Assembly: GCF_014197615.1 (NCBI RefSeq) | Contig: NZ_JACIFY010000002.1 | Location: 301,554 to 365,553 of the forward strand | Direction of reading: 5' to 3' | Source of the DNA: Rhizobium esperanzae | GTDB lineage: Bacteria > Pseudomonadota > Alphaproteobacteria > Rhizobiales > Rhizobiaceae | DNA length: 64,000 bases | Shown here: one piece after another, positions 8,032 through 15,939 of the stretch | How the letters are laid out: each line of letters starts with the position of its first letter | How positions within the stretch are numbered: position 1 is the first letter of the stretch | The notes under the pieces: model-generated | What the model saw: only the letters and a program-made list of their open reading frames with translations | Database searches by the model: none | What the model was told of the DNA's origin: nothing | Translations under genes and position numbers: made by a program

Positions 8032-9452
8032 TAGCCGACAGCGAGCGTCCAGAGCATTCCTGAAATCGCGCAGACAAGCAGCGTCGTGATGACCGACGTC
8101 TTGAACCGGAAGATCGCGACGGCGGCGGCGGCCGACAGCGCCATTGCCGGCGGCACGGCCGATTGCAGCAGGGGGATATCGAGCCGCAAACCGCCAAGGT
8201 GCACGGTCGCGACCTCGGCAAACAGCGTGTGCAGGCCGAACCAGATGGCGAGATTGAGGATGACGCCCACCACCGCCGCCGTGATGGCCGACATCGCTCC
8301 GGCGAGCGCGACATTGCCGCGCAATTTTTCGATGAACGGCGCGCCGAGAAAGATCCAGAGGAAACAGGGGACGAAGGTCACCCAAGTCGTCAGGATTGCC
8401 GCAAGCGTGGCGGCGAGCATCGGATCGAGCGATCCGGGATTGCGGTAGGCGCCCATGAAGCCGACGAACTGGAGCACCATGATCAGCGGCCCCGGCGTCG
8501 TCTCGGCCATGCCGAGACCATCGAGCATCTCGCCCGGTCTCAGCCAGCCGAAACGCTGCACCGCCTCCTGCGCGACATAGGCAAGCGCGGCATAGGCCCC
8601 GCCGAAGGTGACGACCGCCATCTTGCTGAAGAACAGACCGATCTGGCTGAAGACGTCGCCCGGCCCGAAGGCCGCGTAAAGCGCTGCGACGGGCACGAGC
8701 CAGAGGGCAAGCAGCGCCGCCGAGATCCGCAGCGACCAGGCGAGATTGGGGCGCGCATGATCAGGTATGCCCTCGCCGAGCGCCGAGTCGGCATCCGACA
8801 GCACCGCGCCGCTTGTGGCCTTGTGGCCGCCGCCGGGGCTGAAGGCTTCGAGCCCGAAGCGGCCGCCGAGAAAACCGGCGATGGCGGCAGCCAGCACGAT
8901 CAGCGGGAACGGCACGTGGAAGAAGAAGATGGCAACGAAGGCGGCGGCCGCAATCGCCAGCATGACGCGATTCCTCAGCGCCCGGCCGCCGATGCGGATG
9001 ACAGCCTGCACGACGACGGCAAGCACGGCCGCCTTCAGCCCGAAGAACAGCCCGGCGACGATGCCGACGCTGCCATAGGCCGCATAGATATAGCTGAGGG
9101 CGAGGATCGACAGGAAGCCCGGCAGAACGAACAAGATGCCGGCGACGAGGCCGCCCAATGTGCGATGCATCAGCCAGCCGATATAGACGGCGAGCTGCTG
9201 CGCCTCGGGGCCGGGAAGCAGCATGCAATAATTCAGCGCATGCAGGAAACGGTGCTCGCCGATCCATCGTTTCTCGTCGACGATGATCCGATGCATAACG
9301 GCGATCTGGCCGGCCGGGCCGCCGAAGCTCAAGGCGGCGACGCGCAGCCACACCCGGAAGGCCTCCCCGAACGAGACGCCGTGATGATGCCCCTCGCCCG
9401 CGTCCTTCCGCCCCGCCTGCCCGGCGGGCACATTCTCCGTCATCTCGACCAT
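8031..9452 (-). CDS. chrA: Chromate transporter ChrA (long, two-domain form)
   Basis: 473-residue CHR-family membrane protein with two homologous halves. The first half has FGGPAGQIAVMH, EQ-type LLPGPEAQQLAVYIGW and the second FGGAYAALAYV and TTPGPLIMVLQFVGF, the repeated signature motifs of chromate efflux carriers. It would export chromate (or sulfate analogues) from the cytoplasm. Start at 9452 follows AGAGGG at good spacing and lies just 2 bases after the chrB-like stop, so the two genes form an operon with the sensor/resistance protein upstream. Confidence 0.92.
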   Translation of the reverse strand: MVEMTENVPAGQAGRKDAGEGHHHGVSFGEAFRVWLRVAALSFGGPAGQIAVMHRIIVDEKRWIGEHRFLHALNYCMLLPGPEAQQLAVYIGWLMHRTLGGLVAGILFVLPGFLSILALSYIYAAYGSVGIVAGLFFGLKAAVLAVVVQAVIRIGGRALRNRVMLAIAAAAFVAIFFFHVPFPLIVLAAAIAGFLGGRFGLEAFSPGGGHKATSGAVLSDADSALGEGIPDHARPNLAWSLRISAALLALWLVPVAALYAAFGPGDVFSQIGLFFSKMAVVTFGGAYAALAYVAQEAVQRFGWLRPGEMLDGLGMAETTPGPLIMVLQFVGFMGAYRNPGSLDPMLAATLAAILTTWVTFVPCFLWIFLGAPFIEKLRGNVALAGAMSAITAAVVGVILNLAIWFGLHTLFAEVATVHLGGLRLDIPLLQSAVPPAMALSAAAAVAIFRFKTSVITTLLVCAISGMLWTLAVG

Positions 9453-9453
9453 C

Positions 9454-10269
9454 TCACGCCCTCTTTTTCGGCGCGGGCCAGTTGTGGGTTTCCTCAGTCG
9501 CATCGCGGCACCAGCGGAAGAAGGCATCGTAGAGAAGCATGCCGGCCTCGAGCTGCTCCAGATCGTCGGAATACATCCTGGAAAGGCCGAGCGAGGCGGC
9601 AAGCAGGCCGGACGCCTCGGGCGCGAGATCGAGCCTTGCGGTATCCGCCGCCCTGACGATCTTCGCGAGGTGCAGGAGCGGTTCGGACGCCAGCCCGAAC
9701 TCCTCGACCATCACGTCGAAGGTGCAAAGCTCGCCGCGATGGCTCCAGAACACGTCCTCGATATCGAAGGGCACGGCCCCGAAGCGCTCGCCGACGGCGA
9801 TGACGTCAGGCGCCGGCACGAACAGGAAGACGGCGTGGGGATCGACGAAGCGCCGGATCAGCCAGGGACAGGCGATGCGGTCGATCTTCGGCCGTGCCCT
9901 GGTCACCCAGACGGTGCGCCCCTGCCCGTCGCGGCGCGGCAGCTTCGCCTCGGGCACGACGGCGCCTGCCGCAACCCAGGCTTCGAAGCCGCCTTCGAGG
10001 CTTTCAGCCTCGATCCCGGCATGCCTGAGATAGGCGGCGACACCGTGGCTGAGCTTGGCGCCCCTCTGGCAGACCACCACGGCGGCATCGGCATCGATGC
10101 TATCGGCCCAGGATGCAATGTCAGTATGGTCGCGCCGGATCGAGCCCGGAATCAGGCGCGGATCGAGCCCGAAATCCTCCTCCGTACGCACATCGATGAT
10201 GGTAGGCGCACCGGGAGTTCCGATGAGGCGATTGAGCTTGTCGGGAGAAATTTCGAGAAATGACGGCAT
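9454..10269 (-). CDS. Rhodanese-ChrB fusion, chromate resistance protein
   Basis: 271 residues in two parts: a rhodanese-like domain at about 1-105 with catalytic-type Cys67 (VVVCQRG), then a ChrB_C domain (about 113-265, opening WVTRARPKIDRIACPWLIRR). ChrB proteins act as chromate-sensing regulators or accessory resistance proteins; the rhodanese half is an addition seen in alphaproteobacterial members. Good Shine-Dalgarno GGAGG upstream of 10269. First gene of a two-gene operon with chrA. No chrF or chrC gene is present nearby. Confidence 0.88.
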   Translation of the reverse strand: MPSFLEISPDKLNRLIGTPGAPTIIDVRTEEDFGLDPRLIPGSIRRDHTDIASWADSIDADAAVVVCQRGAKLSHGVAAYLRHAGIEAESLEGGFEAWVAAGAVVPEAKLPRRDGQGRTVWVTRARPKIDRIACPWLIRRFVDPHAVFLFVPAPDVIAVGERFGAVPFDIEDVFWSHRGELCTFDVMVEEFGLASEPLLHLAKIVRAADTARLDLAPEASGLLAASLGLSRMYSDDLEQLEAGMLLYDAFFRWCRDATEETHNWPAPKKRA

Positions 10270-10603
10270 GACGCGTCCTCCGTTGATCGGGTTTACCGGA
10301 CGCGATTCTTCAGCATGACGCCTCGTGGGGTGATCGCAACCCCAGACCCAAAGCATTGGCAAAGAGACGCCATCCTGTCAAGGACGACGCTTCCGCTGCG
10401 GTTATGTCTGTCTACACTGCGGCTGTGCCGTGCGTATGACAATGTCCTATCTCGTCCGGCGTCATCCTCAGCAATGCCATTCGTGTGCTGCCCAAGGAGC
10501 CGTTCACATCCCAAAAACCCCGCCAACACAAACACTTCGGCCCCAGAATGGAACAAAAAGCCCACTCGGCCATTTCTCTCTCACCGAAAGAGGAGAAAGT
10601 ACC
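10270..10603. promoter_or_regulatory. Divergent promoter region with an EcfG-type promoter
   Basis: 334 bases between the chromate operon and a small membrane protein gene. GGAAC at 10550-10554, an 18-base spacer and TT at 10573-10574 exactly match the GGAAC-N18-TT form of rhizobial general stress (EcfG/RpoE2) promoters, 30 bases before the next start codon. Nothing else was recognised. Confidence 0.55.
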
Positions 10604-10915
10604 ATGACGTACGACCCCAATAATGCCAACGACCCGAACCGCCCGCTGAACCCGAATCTGGATCTGCGCACCACGCCGAGCGCGCGCAGCAGCAATACAT
10701 GGGTTGTCTGGGTCGCTGCATTGGCCGTGATCGCTGTCGCTGCATTCGCCTATTCGCAGTGGAGCACCCCCGGCACATCCCCGGACACGACAGCTTCCAC
10801 GACCCAATCCGAGCCGGCGCCGGCCAAGCCGATCGCTCCGACCGACAACAGCGCAACACCCGCACCGGCTCCCGCAACGCCGGCCACGCCGCCGGCTGCC
10901 CCTGCCCAGCAGTAA
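10604..10915 (+). CDS. Small membrane-anchored Pro/Ala/Thr-rich protein
   Basis: 103 residues: a polar, Asn/Pro-rich N-terminus (YDPNNANDPNRPLNPN), one transmembrane helix at about 33-51 (TWVVWVAALAVIAVAAFAY), and a periplasmic tail of Ala-Pro-Thr repeats. No family with known function recognised; similar stress-induced small envelope proteins are common in rhizobia. AGGAG lies seven to eight bases before the ATG, and an EcfG-type promoter sits at 10550-10574, so induction by general stress is likely. Followed by a hairpin terminator. Confidence 0.7.
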   Translation: MTYDPNNANDPNRPLNPNLDLRTTPSARSSNTWVVWVAALAVIAVAAFAYSQWSTPGTSPDTTASTTQSEPAPAKPIAPTDNSATPAPAPATPATPPAAPAQQ

Positions 10916-10942
10916 CCCTGCTCGGCGCATAGAAGCTGGAAG

Positions 10943-10978
10943 CATCCCTGGCGCGCCGTGTCCGACACGCCAGGGATG
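10943..10978 (+). terminator. Hairpin after the small membrane protein gene
   Basis: CATCCCTGGCG at 10943-10953 pairs perfectly with CGCCAGGGATG at 10968-10978 (11 bp). The T-run behind it is poor, so it may be a terminator of reduced strength or a 3' stabilising hairpin. The remaining interval to 11235 shows no gene; a 7-bp stretch-rich hairpin is possible near 11095-11140. Confidence 0.6.
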
Positions 10979-11235
10979 GTTCATGGTTTTGATTGGCTCA
11001 TGAACGAGAAACCAGTTCTGTGCCGGCACGGGGCATCTTTTCACCGCCAGCCCTTGAACCTCTTGGAACAAGCCTTATATTTCAATCATTGAGCTTGTCT
11101 CCGACGGCTGACCACGGATGTACTGGCAGCCGTCGTCGAGACAAATCGAGGAAGGTCGGTGCGAGTTTCGCCCGGCCTTTTTTCTTGTCCTCATCATCGC
11201 CGCCAAACCCGCTCGGCCGTCGCAATCTCGACGAA

Positions 11236-11538
11236 TTACTTGGGAATCCTGTTGTAGAAGGATTGCGGATCGTACACGCACTCATAGTCGAGAAGGCAGA
11301 GCTTGCCGTCGCCGTCCTTGATCCTCGCGGTGTTGTATTTATCGCCCAGACTGCATCTCGCCGGCGGATAGCGGAAACTGCGCCCACCGAAACCCATGCG
11401 CACGAAGACCTTCTTGTCCTGGCGGATGATCTGCGCAAGCTGCCCGCAGCTGTGATCCCTGGCATTGACCTCCACCGCCTCGGCGGCAAAGCCTGCGGAG
11501 GGAAGCAACAGCGCGACGGCCAGAACGAGGCTTTTCAT
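11236..11538 (-). CDS. Small secreted protein, paralogue A
   Basis: 100 residues with a signal peptide (1-19, cleavage near GFAAEA). The mature part contains NARDHSCGQLAQIIRQ, VFVRMGFGGRSFRYPP and three further cysteines (C62, C81, C86 region), suggesting two disulfides. It is clearly homologous to the product of 12053-12349: the blocks VFVR-GFGGRSFRYPPA-CSLGDK are almost identical. I do not recognise a named family. AGGAG ribosome site upstream of 11538. Probably periplasmic. Confidence 0.72.
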   Translation of the reverse strand: MKSLVLAVALLLPSAGFAAEAVEVNARDHSCGQLAQIIRQDKKVFVRMGFGGRSFRYPPARCSLGDKYNTARIKDGDGKLCLLDYECVYDPQSFYNRIPK

Positions 11539-11703
11539 GGAGACTCCTGAACATGAAAGGGCAGAGCTAGGCCACATGCATCCATGCCGCCAGCCTTCAA
11601 CGCCTTATGATAGCCTGCAAACGGCTCGGACGGAATTGTCCGCACGATCGATCATGCCGAGTACATCCCGATCCGTTAAGATGTATCACCTATCCTGCCG
11701 GCC

Positions 11704-12024
11704 ATGAAACCGACCTTTGGACGCAGGCGCCCCGCATTACCCGAGCGCCCAGCATTACTCGAACGAAAGCGGATCGAGACCGCTCCGGCGCCTGGGAATG
11801 ATGCGGCCTATGACTGGCGCAGGATCGGTCGATACGGCAGAAACGGCGCCCTTGCCCTTCTGATCGCCGCAAAGCTTGCCGTTGCGGCCATTCACTTCTC
11901 CGCGCTCGACAAGTCCTACTCTTTCTCGGAATACGCACCGCCCATGGCGGCGATGGCGGCCCTGGTGATTTTCATCCTCGGAGCCCTCTGGCTCCTCGGC
12001 ATGAAGCCGACCGACCGCGACTGA
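11704..12024 (+). CDS. Small two-helix membrane protein
   Basis: 106 residues. Basic N-terminus (about 45 residues, Arg/Pro-rich, cytoplasmic) then two hydrophobic helices at about 48-62 and 79-99 (MAAMAALVIFILGALWLLG). No recognised domain. It lies between the two paralogous secreted-protein genes but on the opposite strand, converging with the 12053-12349 gene. Function unknown; the ribosome site is weak, so the exact start is uncertain. Confidence 0.55.
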   Translation: MKPTFGRRRPALPERPALLERKRIETAPAPGNDAAYDWRRIGRYGRNGALALLIAAKLAVAAIHFSALDKSYSFSEYAPPMAAMAALVIFILGALWLLGMKPTDRD

Positions 12025-12052
12025 GGCGCCTGCAGATCCCGACCTTCGAATA

Positions 12053-12349
12053 TCAGGGGAAATTATAGGACGAGGCGGGATCGAGGACGCAGGCATAGTC
12101 GAGAACGCACTGCTTGCCCGCCGCATCGCGAAAGCTGGTCGTGGTGCGCTTGTCGCCCAGGCTGCATTGGGCCGGCGGATAGCGGAAGCTGCGGCCGCCG
12201 AAACCGACACGCACAAACACCTTCTTATTTTCTCGGATGATCTGCGCAATCTCCCCGCAGTTGTGATCCCCCGCCTTGACCTGCATCACGCCGGCGGCAA
12301 AAGCCGGCAGCGGCAAAGACAAGGCGACAGCGAAAATGACGCTTCTCAT
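12053..12349 (-). CDS. Small secreted protein, paralogue B
   Basis: 98 residues: signal peptide 1-18 (ending PAFAAG), then the same layout as paralogue A at 11236-11538, including DHNCGEIAQIIRENKKVFVR, GFGGRSFRYPPAQCSLGDK and a C-terminal Cys pair (QCVLDYACVLDP). Clean GGAGGGG ribosome site before 12349. An EcfG-type GGAAC-N18-TT promoter is readable on the minus strand at 12437-12413, about 65 bases upstream, so general-stress control is plausible. Function unknown, likely periplasmic with disulfides. Confidence 0.72.
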   Translation of the reverse strand: MRSVIFAVALSLPLPAFAAGVMQVKAGDHNCGEIAQIIRENKKVFVRVGFGGRSFRYPPAQCSLGDKRTTTSFRDAAGKQCVLDYACVLDPASSYNFP

Positions 12350-12412
12350 GGCCCCCTCCAGTCTATCAGAGGAAGATAGGGCGAGCCGATCGATGCGGCC
12401 AGTGGCTCTGAG

Positions 12413-12437
12413 AAGGCGAACCACGGCGCCGCGTTCC
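12413..12437 (-). promoter_or_regulatory. Putative EcfG-type promoter for paralogue B
   Basis: On the minus strand GGAAC (12437-12433), 18 bases, then TT (12414-12413). The same spacing is seen at 10550-10574 and 38412-38388, each before a small envelope or secreted protein gene. Confidence 0.45.
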
Positions 12438-12503
12438 GGAACGATTTCCAGCAGGCCGGAAAATCCGGCCTGGTTTGAAATCCATCAATCTTTTCAAGAG
12501 ATT

Positions 12504-12579
<76 letters not shown>

Positions 12580-12705
12580 GTTCGCGCTTGGCTGCGCGGT
12601 GTGACCGGGCGTATAAACAGGATCGGCAGGCTTGTCCAGCACATCGACGAAATTTCTTTGGTTAATTGCAAAGATTTTTCTGCACGGCTGAAATGTGGCA
12701 CCCAG

Positions 12706-12755
12706 CCCCGAAAATCGGAACCGGTTTTCGCAAAGGATTATCCGCAGATTCAAAC
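12706..12755. repeat. Dispersed CCGAAAATCGG repeat, copy 2
   Basis: CCCCGAAAATCGGAACC, a GGTTTTCG arm, AAAGGATTAT and CGCAGATTCAAA follow one another in the same order as in copies at 5940-5995 and 61926-61970. The first part folds into a hairpin. It lies in the gap between the tRNA and the PhzF-like gene, where nothing else is visible. Confidence 0.65.
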
Positions 12756-12805
12756 GCATAGAACGCCGTGGCGCGGCCTCTCGGCCGCGCGGCACTCTGA
12801 CGAAA

Positions 12806-13717
12806 TCAAAGGTCGAGCGTGCCGCTCGCCAGCCTTACCGCCTGGCCGCCGATCCGCGCATTGGAAATCGCGCCGCCGTCGACATCGATATGCAGGTGGA
12901 TGAAGGAGGGCCGGCCCATCTCGACGCCCTGCTCGATCATGATCGGGTGATGCCCGTCCGTCAGCCGGTCGAAATGGTGGATCGCGCCGGAGAGTGCCGC
13001 CGCCGCCGAACCGGTGGCCGGATCTTCGACGATGCCCATGCCGCTTGCGAACATGCGCGCATGGAACTTCGCCACGTGGTTGATGCCGCCGCGGCAATAG
13101 ACATAGGCCGAGGCAAGCGCGCCATCGACGAAGGGCACGATCTTTTCCCAGAGCTGCGGATCGAATTCCACCCGCTGCGCGGCGCCGACATCGTGCACCG
13201 GAATGAGCAGGAAGGGAACGCCGGCGCTCCAGATCGAGGGCACATGATTTTCGAAGCCGATCTCGGTGACCTTCAGCGACAGCGCGTCGGCCATGCCAAG
13301 CTTGTCGAGCGGCATGACGGCCTGTTGCGATTTGCGCGGCAGGTCGAATTCGGCAAAGCTCGCCTCGCCCTCCCTCAGCCGCACGGCGCAGCGCACCGGC
13401 CCGACATTTTCCTCGATGACGGTGACGAGATCGCGGTTTACGGCGCCATGCGTCCGTTCGGCGAGCGCAATCGCCGTGCCGACCGTCGGATGACCGGCAA
13501 ACGGCAATTCGCGCCCCGGGGTAAATATCCTGATCCTGGCCGCATAGGCGGGATTGCTCGAAGGCTGCACGAAAACCGTCTCCGAGAGATTGATCTCCCG
13601 AGTAATCGCCTGCATCGCCTCGTCGCTGAGATCGTCTCCGTCGAAGATCACCGCCAGCGGATTGCCGGCAAGCTTTCGATCGGTGAACACGTCATAGACG
13701 CTGTAGCTTCGCGCCAC
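12806..13717 (-). CDS. PhzF-family isomerase/epimerase-like protein
   Basis: 303 residues of the PhzF/diaminopimelate epimerase-like fold in two similar halves. The N-terminal VFTDRKLAGNPLAVI and ITREINLSETVFV (with the catalytic-type Glu) and later FAGHPTVGTAIAL and GIVEDPATGSAAAALSG motifs are diagnostic. Family members isomerise small acids; phenazine synthesis genes are absent here, so the substrate is unknown. A GTG start at 13717 is chosen because AAGGAGG ends five bases before it; the longer upstream frame is not protein-like. Monocistronic. Confidence 0.88.
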   Translation of the reverse strand: MARSYSVYDVFTDRKLAGNPLAVIFDGDDLSDEAMQAITREINLSETVFVQPSSNPAYAARIRIFTPGRELPFAGHPTVGTAIALAERTHGAVNRDLVTVIEENVGPVRCAVRLREGEASFAEFDLPRKSQQAVMPLDKLGMADALSLKVTEIGFENHVPSIWSAGVPFLLIPVHDVGAAQRVEFDPQLWEKIVPFVDGALASAYVYCRGGINHVAKFHARMFASGMGIVEDPATGSAAAALSGAIHHFDRLTDGHHPIMIEQGVEMGRPSFIHLHIDVDGGAISNARIGGQAVRLASGTLDL

Positions 13718-13910
13718 ATCGGCCTCCTTGAATCGATCATCGCGCCGCCAACCTGCCCGACCGGGCGAGCGAGCGCAAGGCGGTAAGTCCGGTAACAACA
13801 ACGCATGTCCGGCGGGAGGCGTCAGTAGTCTTGAATTTGCGCGTGATGCTTAATGAAAATCGATTTTTGTTTTTTGGGAGCGTTCGACGAGCGTGTCAGC
13901 GAACGGAAAA

Positions 13911-13943
13911 AAGGGCGTGCCGTGGGACACCCTACACGCCCTT
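13911..13943 (-). terminator. Intrinsic terminator overlapping the NUDIX gene stop
   Basis: AAGGGCGTG/CACGCCCTT (13911-13919 with 13935-13943) forms a 9-bp stem; on the minus strand it ends in TTTTTT (13912-13907). The stop codon TAG (13934-13932) lies inside the loop. The loop holds TGCCGTGGGACACCC, a word that recurs after the stop of the TetM-like gene at 34151-34165. Confidence 0.8.
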
Positions 13944-14702
13944 ATTCCCGAAATACCAATCAATCACCGGCAGCATCGCCCGGTTATACGGATAGGCGGC
14001 ATGATCGGCCGAGCGGATTGCCACAGCACCCGCAATCTCCTTGTCTTCGGCGACCAGCATGTGGGCCTCGATCCGCTCGACCATTTCGTCGGCCGTCAGG
14101 TCGAAGCGGAAGAGGCGCATGAGCGTCACCGTCCGGTTGGCGTGGCTGGCATAGAGCTCCTGCCCCGCCACGGCATCGGAGAGGTTGAAGCCGGTCTCCT
14201 CATGGACTTCGCGGCGCATATTGGCCTCGATGTCGCAGCGCCCGTCGACGATATCCTCCGCCTCCAGCGAACCGGCGGCGAAATAGACCTGGCCGGGATT
14301 GGCGGTATGGGCGCCCATGCGGATCGCCACCAGCGCACCATCGGCGCTTTCGAGTACGGGATAGGCGAAGATGTGCAGGCCGCCCTGGCGCTGCGGCTGG
14401 CGGCGCCACCACATGAAAGCGGAAAAGGGAGTGACGTAGCCCTCGCCCGAAATCCCGTCTTCACCAAGCGACAGCTGCTGCTGGAACACCAGGCGCCCGT
14501 CGAACAGCGCCGGATTGGCGGCCGTTTCCCTGGCCCAGTTCTCGCGGATGTCAGTCTCCTCGGCGACAACAAGTGGATGGGTTCCGGGCAGGACGCGCAG
14601 ATCGACGCCGGCGATCGGGAAGACGGTGGCCTCCGGCGGCCAGCCGGCGAAATCATCGGAAAAATCGCTGTGCGGGAAATTCATGTTCAAATTGGTTTTC
14701 AT
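13932..14702 (-). CDS. NUDIX hydrolase
   Basis: 256 residues. The NUDIX box is present in slightly stretched form: GSLEAEDIVDGRCDIEANM then REVHEETGF, giving the catalytic REVxEExG helix near residues 164-171. NUDIX enzymes hydrolyse nucleoside diphosphates linked to another moiety; the substrate cannot be predicted. Starts 8 bases after the stop of the endonuclease/phosphatase gene and ends in a terminator, so it is the last gene of a minus-strand operon that may begin with the ABC transporter. Confidence 0.83.
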   Translation of the reverse strand: MKTNLNMNFPHSDFSDDFAGWPPEATVFPIAGVDLRVLPGTHPLVVAEETDIRENWARETAANPALFDGRLVFQQQLSLGEDGISGEGYVTPFSAFMWWRRQPQRQGGLHIFAYPVLESADGALVAIRMGAHTANPGQVYFAAGSLEAEDIVDGRCDIEANMRREVHEETGFNLSDAVAGQELYASHANRTVTLMRLFRFDLTADEMVERIEAHMLVAEDKEIAGAVAIRSADHAAYPYNRAMLPVIDWYFGNKGV

Positions 14703-14710
14703 GTGCGCTT

Positions 14711-15820
14711 TCAGGGGAGATCCAGTGTCATGACGACGGGGCAGTGATCGGACGCCTTCGGCCGGTCCCAGCCGGTGCGCGGGTAACGCTCCACCTCCTG
14801 CCCCGGCGGGAAGATGGTGCGATAGGGCTGGCCGCTGCGGATGATTTCAGGCAGGCGGCCGGCATTATGGGCGGCAAGTGCCGGCGAAAGCCAGAGATAA
14901 TCGAGTTGGCAGAGCCACTGCTCCTGCGGCCCGCGGGAGTGATAGAGCGTCCAGCGGTCGAGAGGCTCGCGGCGGCGCACGACGTTTTCGGCAAAGCCGT
15001 CGCGGCTGAAGACGTCGAGGGCGCTTTCGGCCTCTTGCCTATGCTCGAAGCGGTAATCGGTGCCGCGGCGGCCGATGACATCGACGCGCTCCTGATAATC
15101 GTTCATGTCGCCGCAAATGGCGAAGCTCTCCGAGGCTGCGTGGTCCACCCCGAAGCGGTCCTCGATGATGCGGCGCACAGCGCGCGCCTCGGCCCGGCGG
15201 ATCGGCATGGTCGACTGGCGCCCGTCCAGCCCGTCGCGCGGATTGCCCATCGATTTGAAATGCACGACATAGAGCGAAAGCGGCCGGCCGCCGATCAGAA
15301 GGTCGAGTTCCAGGCAATCGCGCTTGAAGATCTTGTCGTCGATGCGGTTGGTGGGTGCCAGTTCCTCGTCGAAGAGATCGAGATCGCGATAGGTCGTCAT
15401 CGCATGGCTTCTGATATCCCTGACCTCGATCTTCTGTCCGTCGCGCGTTTCCTCGCGCATCAGGACCGCGACATCGATGCCGCGGCTGTCATTACCTTCC
15501 ACCAGGAATTTCTGCCGATAGCCGTTTCCGACCATTCGGAAGAGATAGCCGTATTCGAAGGCATGAAGTGCGGCCATATTGTCGATTTCCTGCAGGCAGA
15601 GGATATCGGCATCCGCATCAGCAATCGCCAGCGCCGTCATCTGCCTGGTGTCGTCGGTCGCCGCGATCACGCGCGCCTGCTCGAGCTGCTGATAGACGCC
15701 CTCGCTATTGACCTCGAAAAGCTTGATGACGCGGTCCTGGCGCAGCTGGTTGCGGAAGCCGGTGAAATCAAAACGGGTCAGCAGATTTTCGACGTTGAAG
15801 GTGGCGAGACGAAGCGACAT
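14711..15820 (-). CDS. Endonuclease/exonuclease/phosphatase family protein
   Basis: 369 residues with the metal-dependent EEP fold: LRLATFNVENLL at the N-terminus (catalytic Asn), ILCLQEIDN near 90 (catalytic Glu), FAICGDMNDY (Asp/Asn) and a C-terminal KASDHCPVVM (catalytic Asp-His). Related enzymes cleave DNA, phosphodiesters or phosphoinositides. No signal peptide, so cytoplasmic. Lies 119 bases downstream of the ABC ATPase gene and directly upstream of the NUDIX gene, with which it is almost certainly co-transcribed; together they could serve nucleotide salvage or clean-up. Confidence 0.87.
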   Translation of the reverse strand: MSLRLATFNVENLLTRFDFTGFRNQLRQDRVIKLFEVNSEGVYQQLEQARVIAATDDTRQMTALAIADADADILCLQEIDNMAALHAFEYGYLFRMVGNGYRQKFLVEGNDSRGIDVAVLMREETRDGQKIEVRDIRSHAMTTYRDLDLFDEELAPTNRIDDKIFKRDCLELDLLIGGRPLSLYVVHFKSMGNPRDGLDGRQSTMPIRRAEARAVRRIIEDRFGVDHAASESFAICGDMNDYQERVDVIGRRGTDYRFEHRQEAESALDVFSRDGFAENVVRRREPLDRWTLYHSRGPQEQWLCQLDYLWLSPALAAHNAGRLPEIIRSGQPYRTIFPPGQEVERYPRTGWDRPKASDHCPVVMTLDLP

Positions 15821-15939
15821 GGCAATGGTCCGGTTGCGGACAGTACCTTAACCGGCAATCACCGCAGGGAAAGATGGCGGGCCAAGAAATATGCGGACAA
15901 CCGCCCCTGTTACAGCCCAGACGCGGCTCTTGCCTCGCC

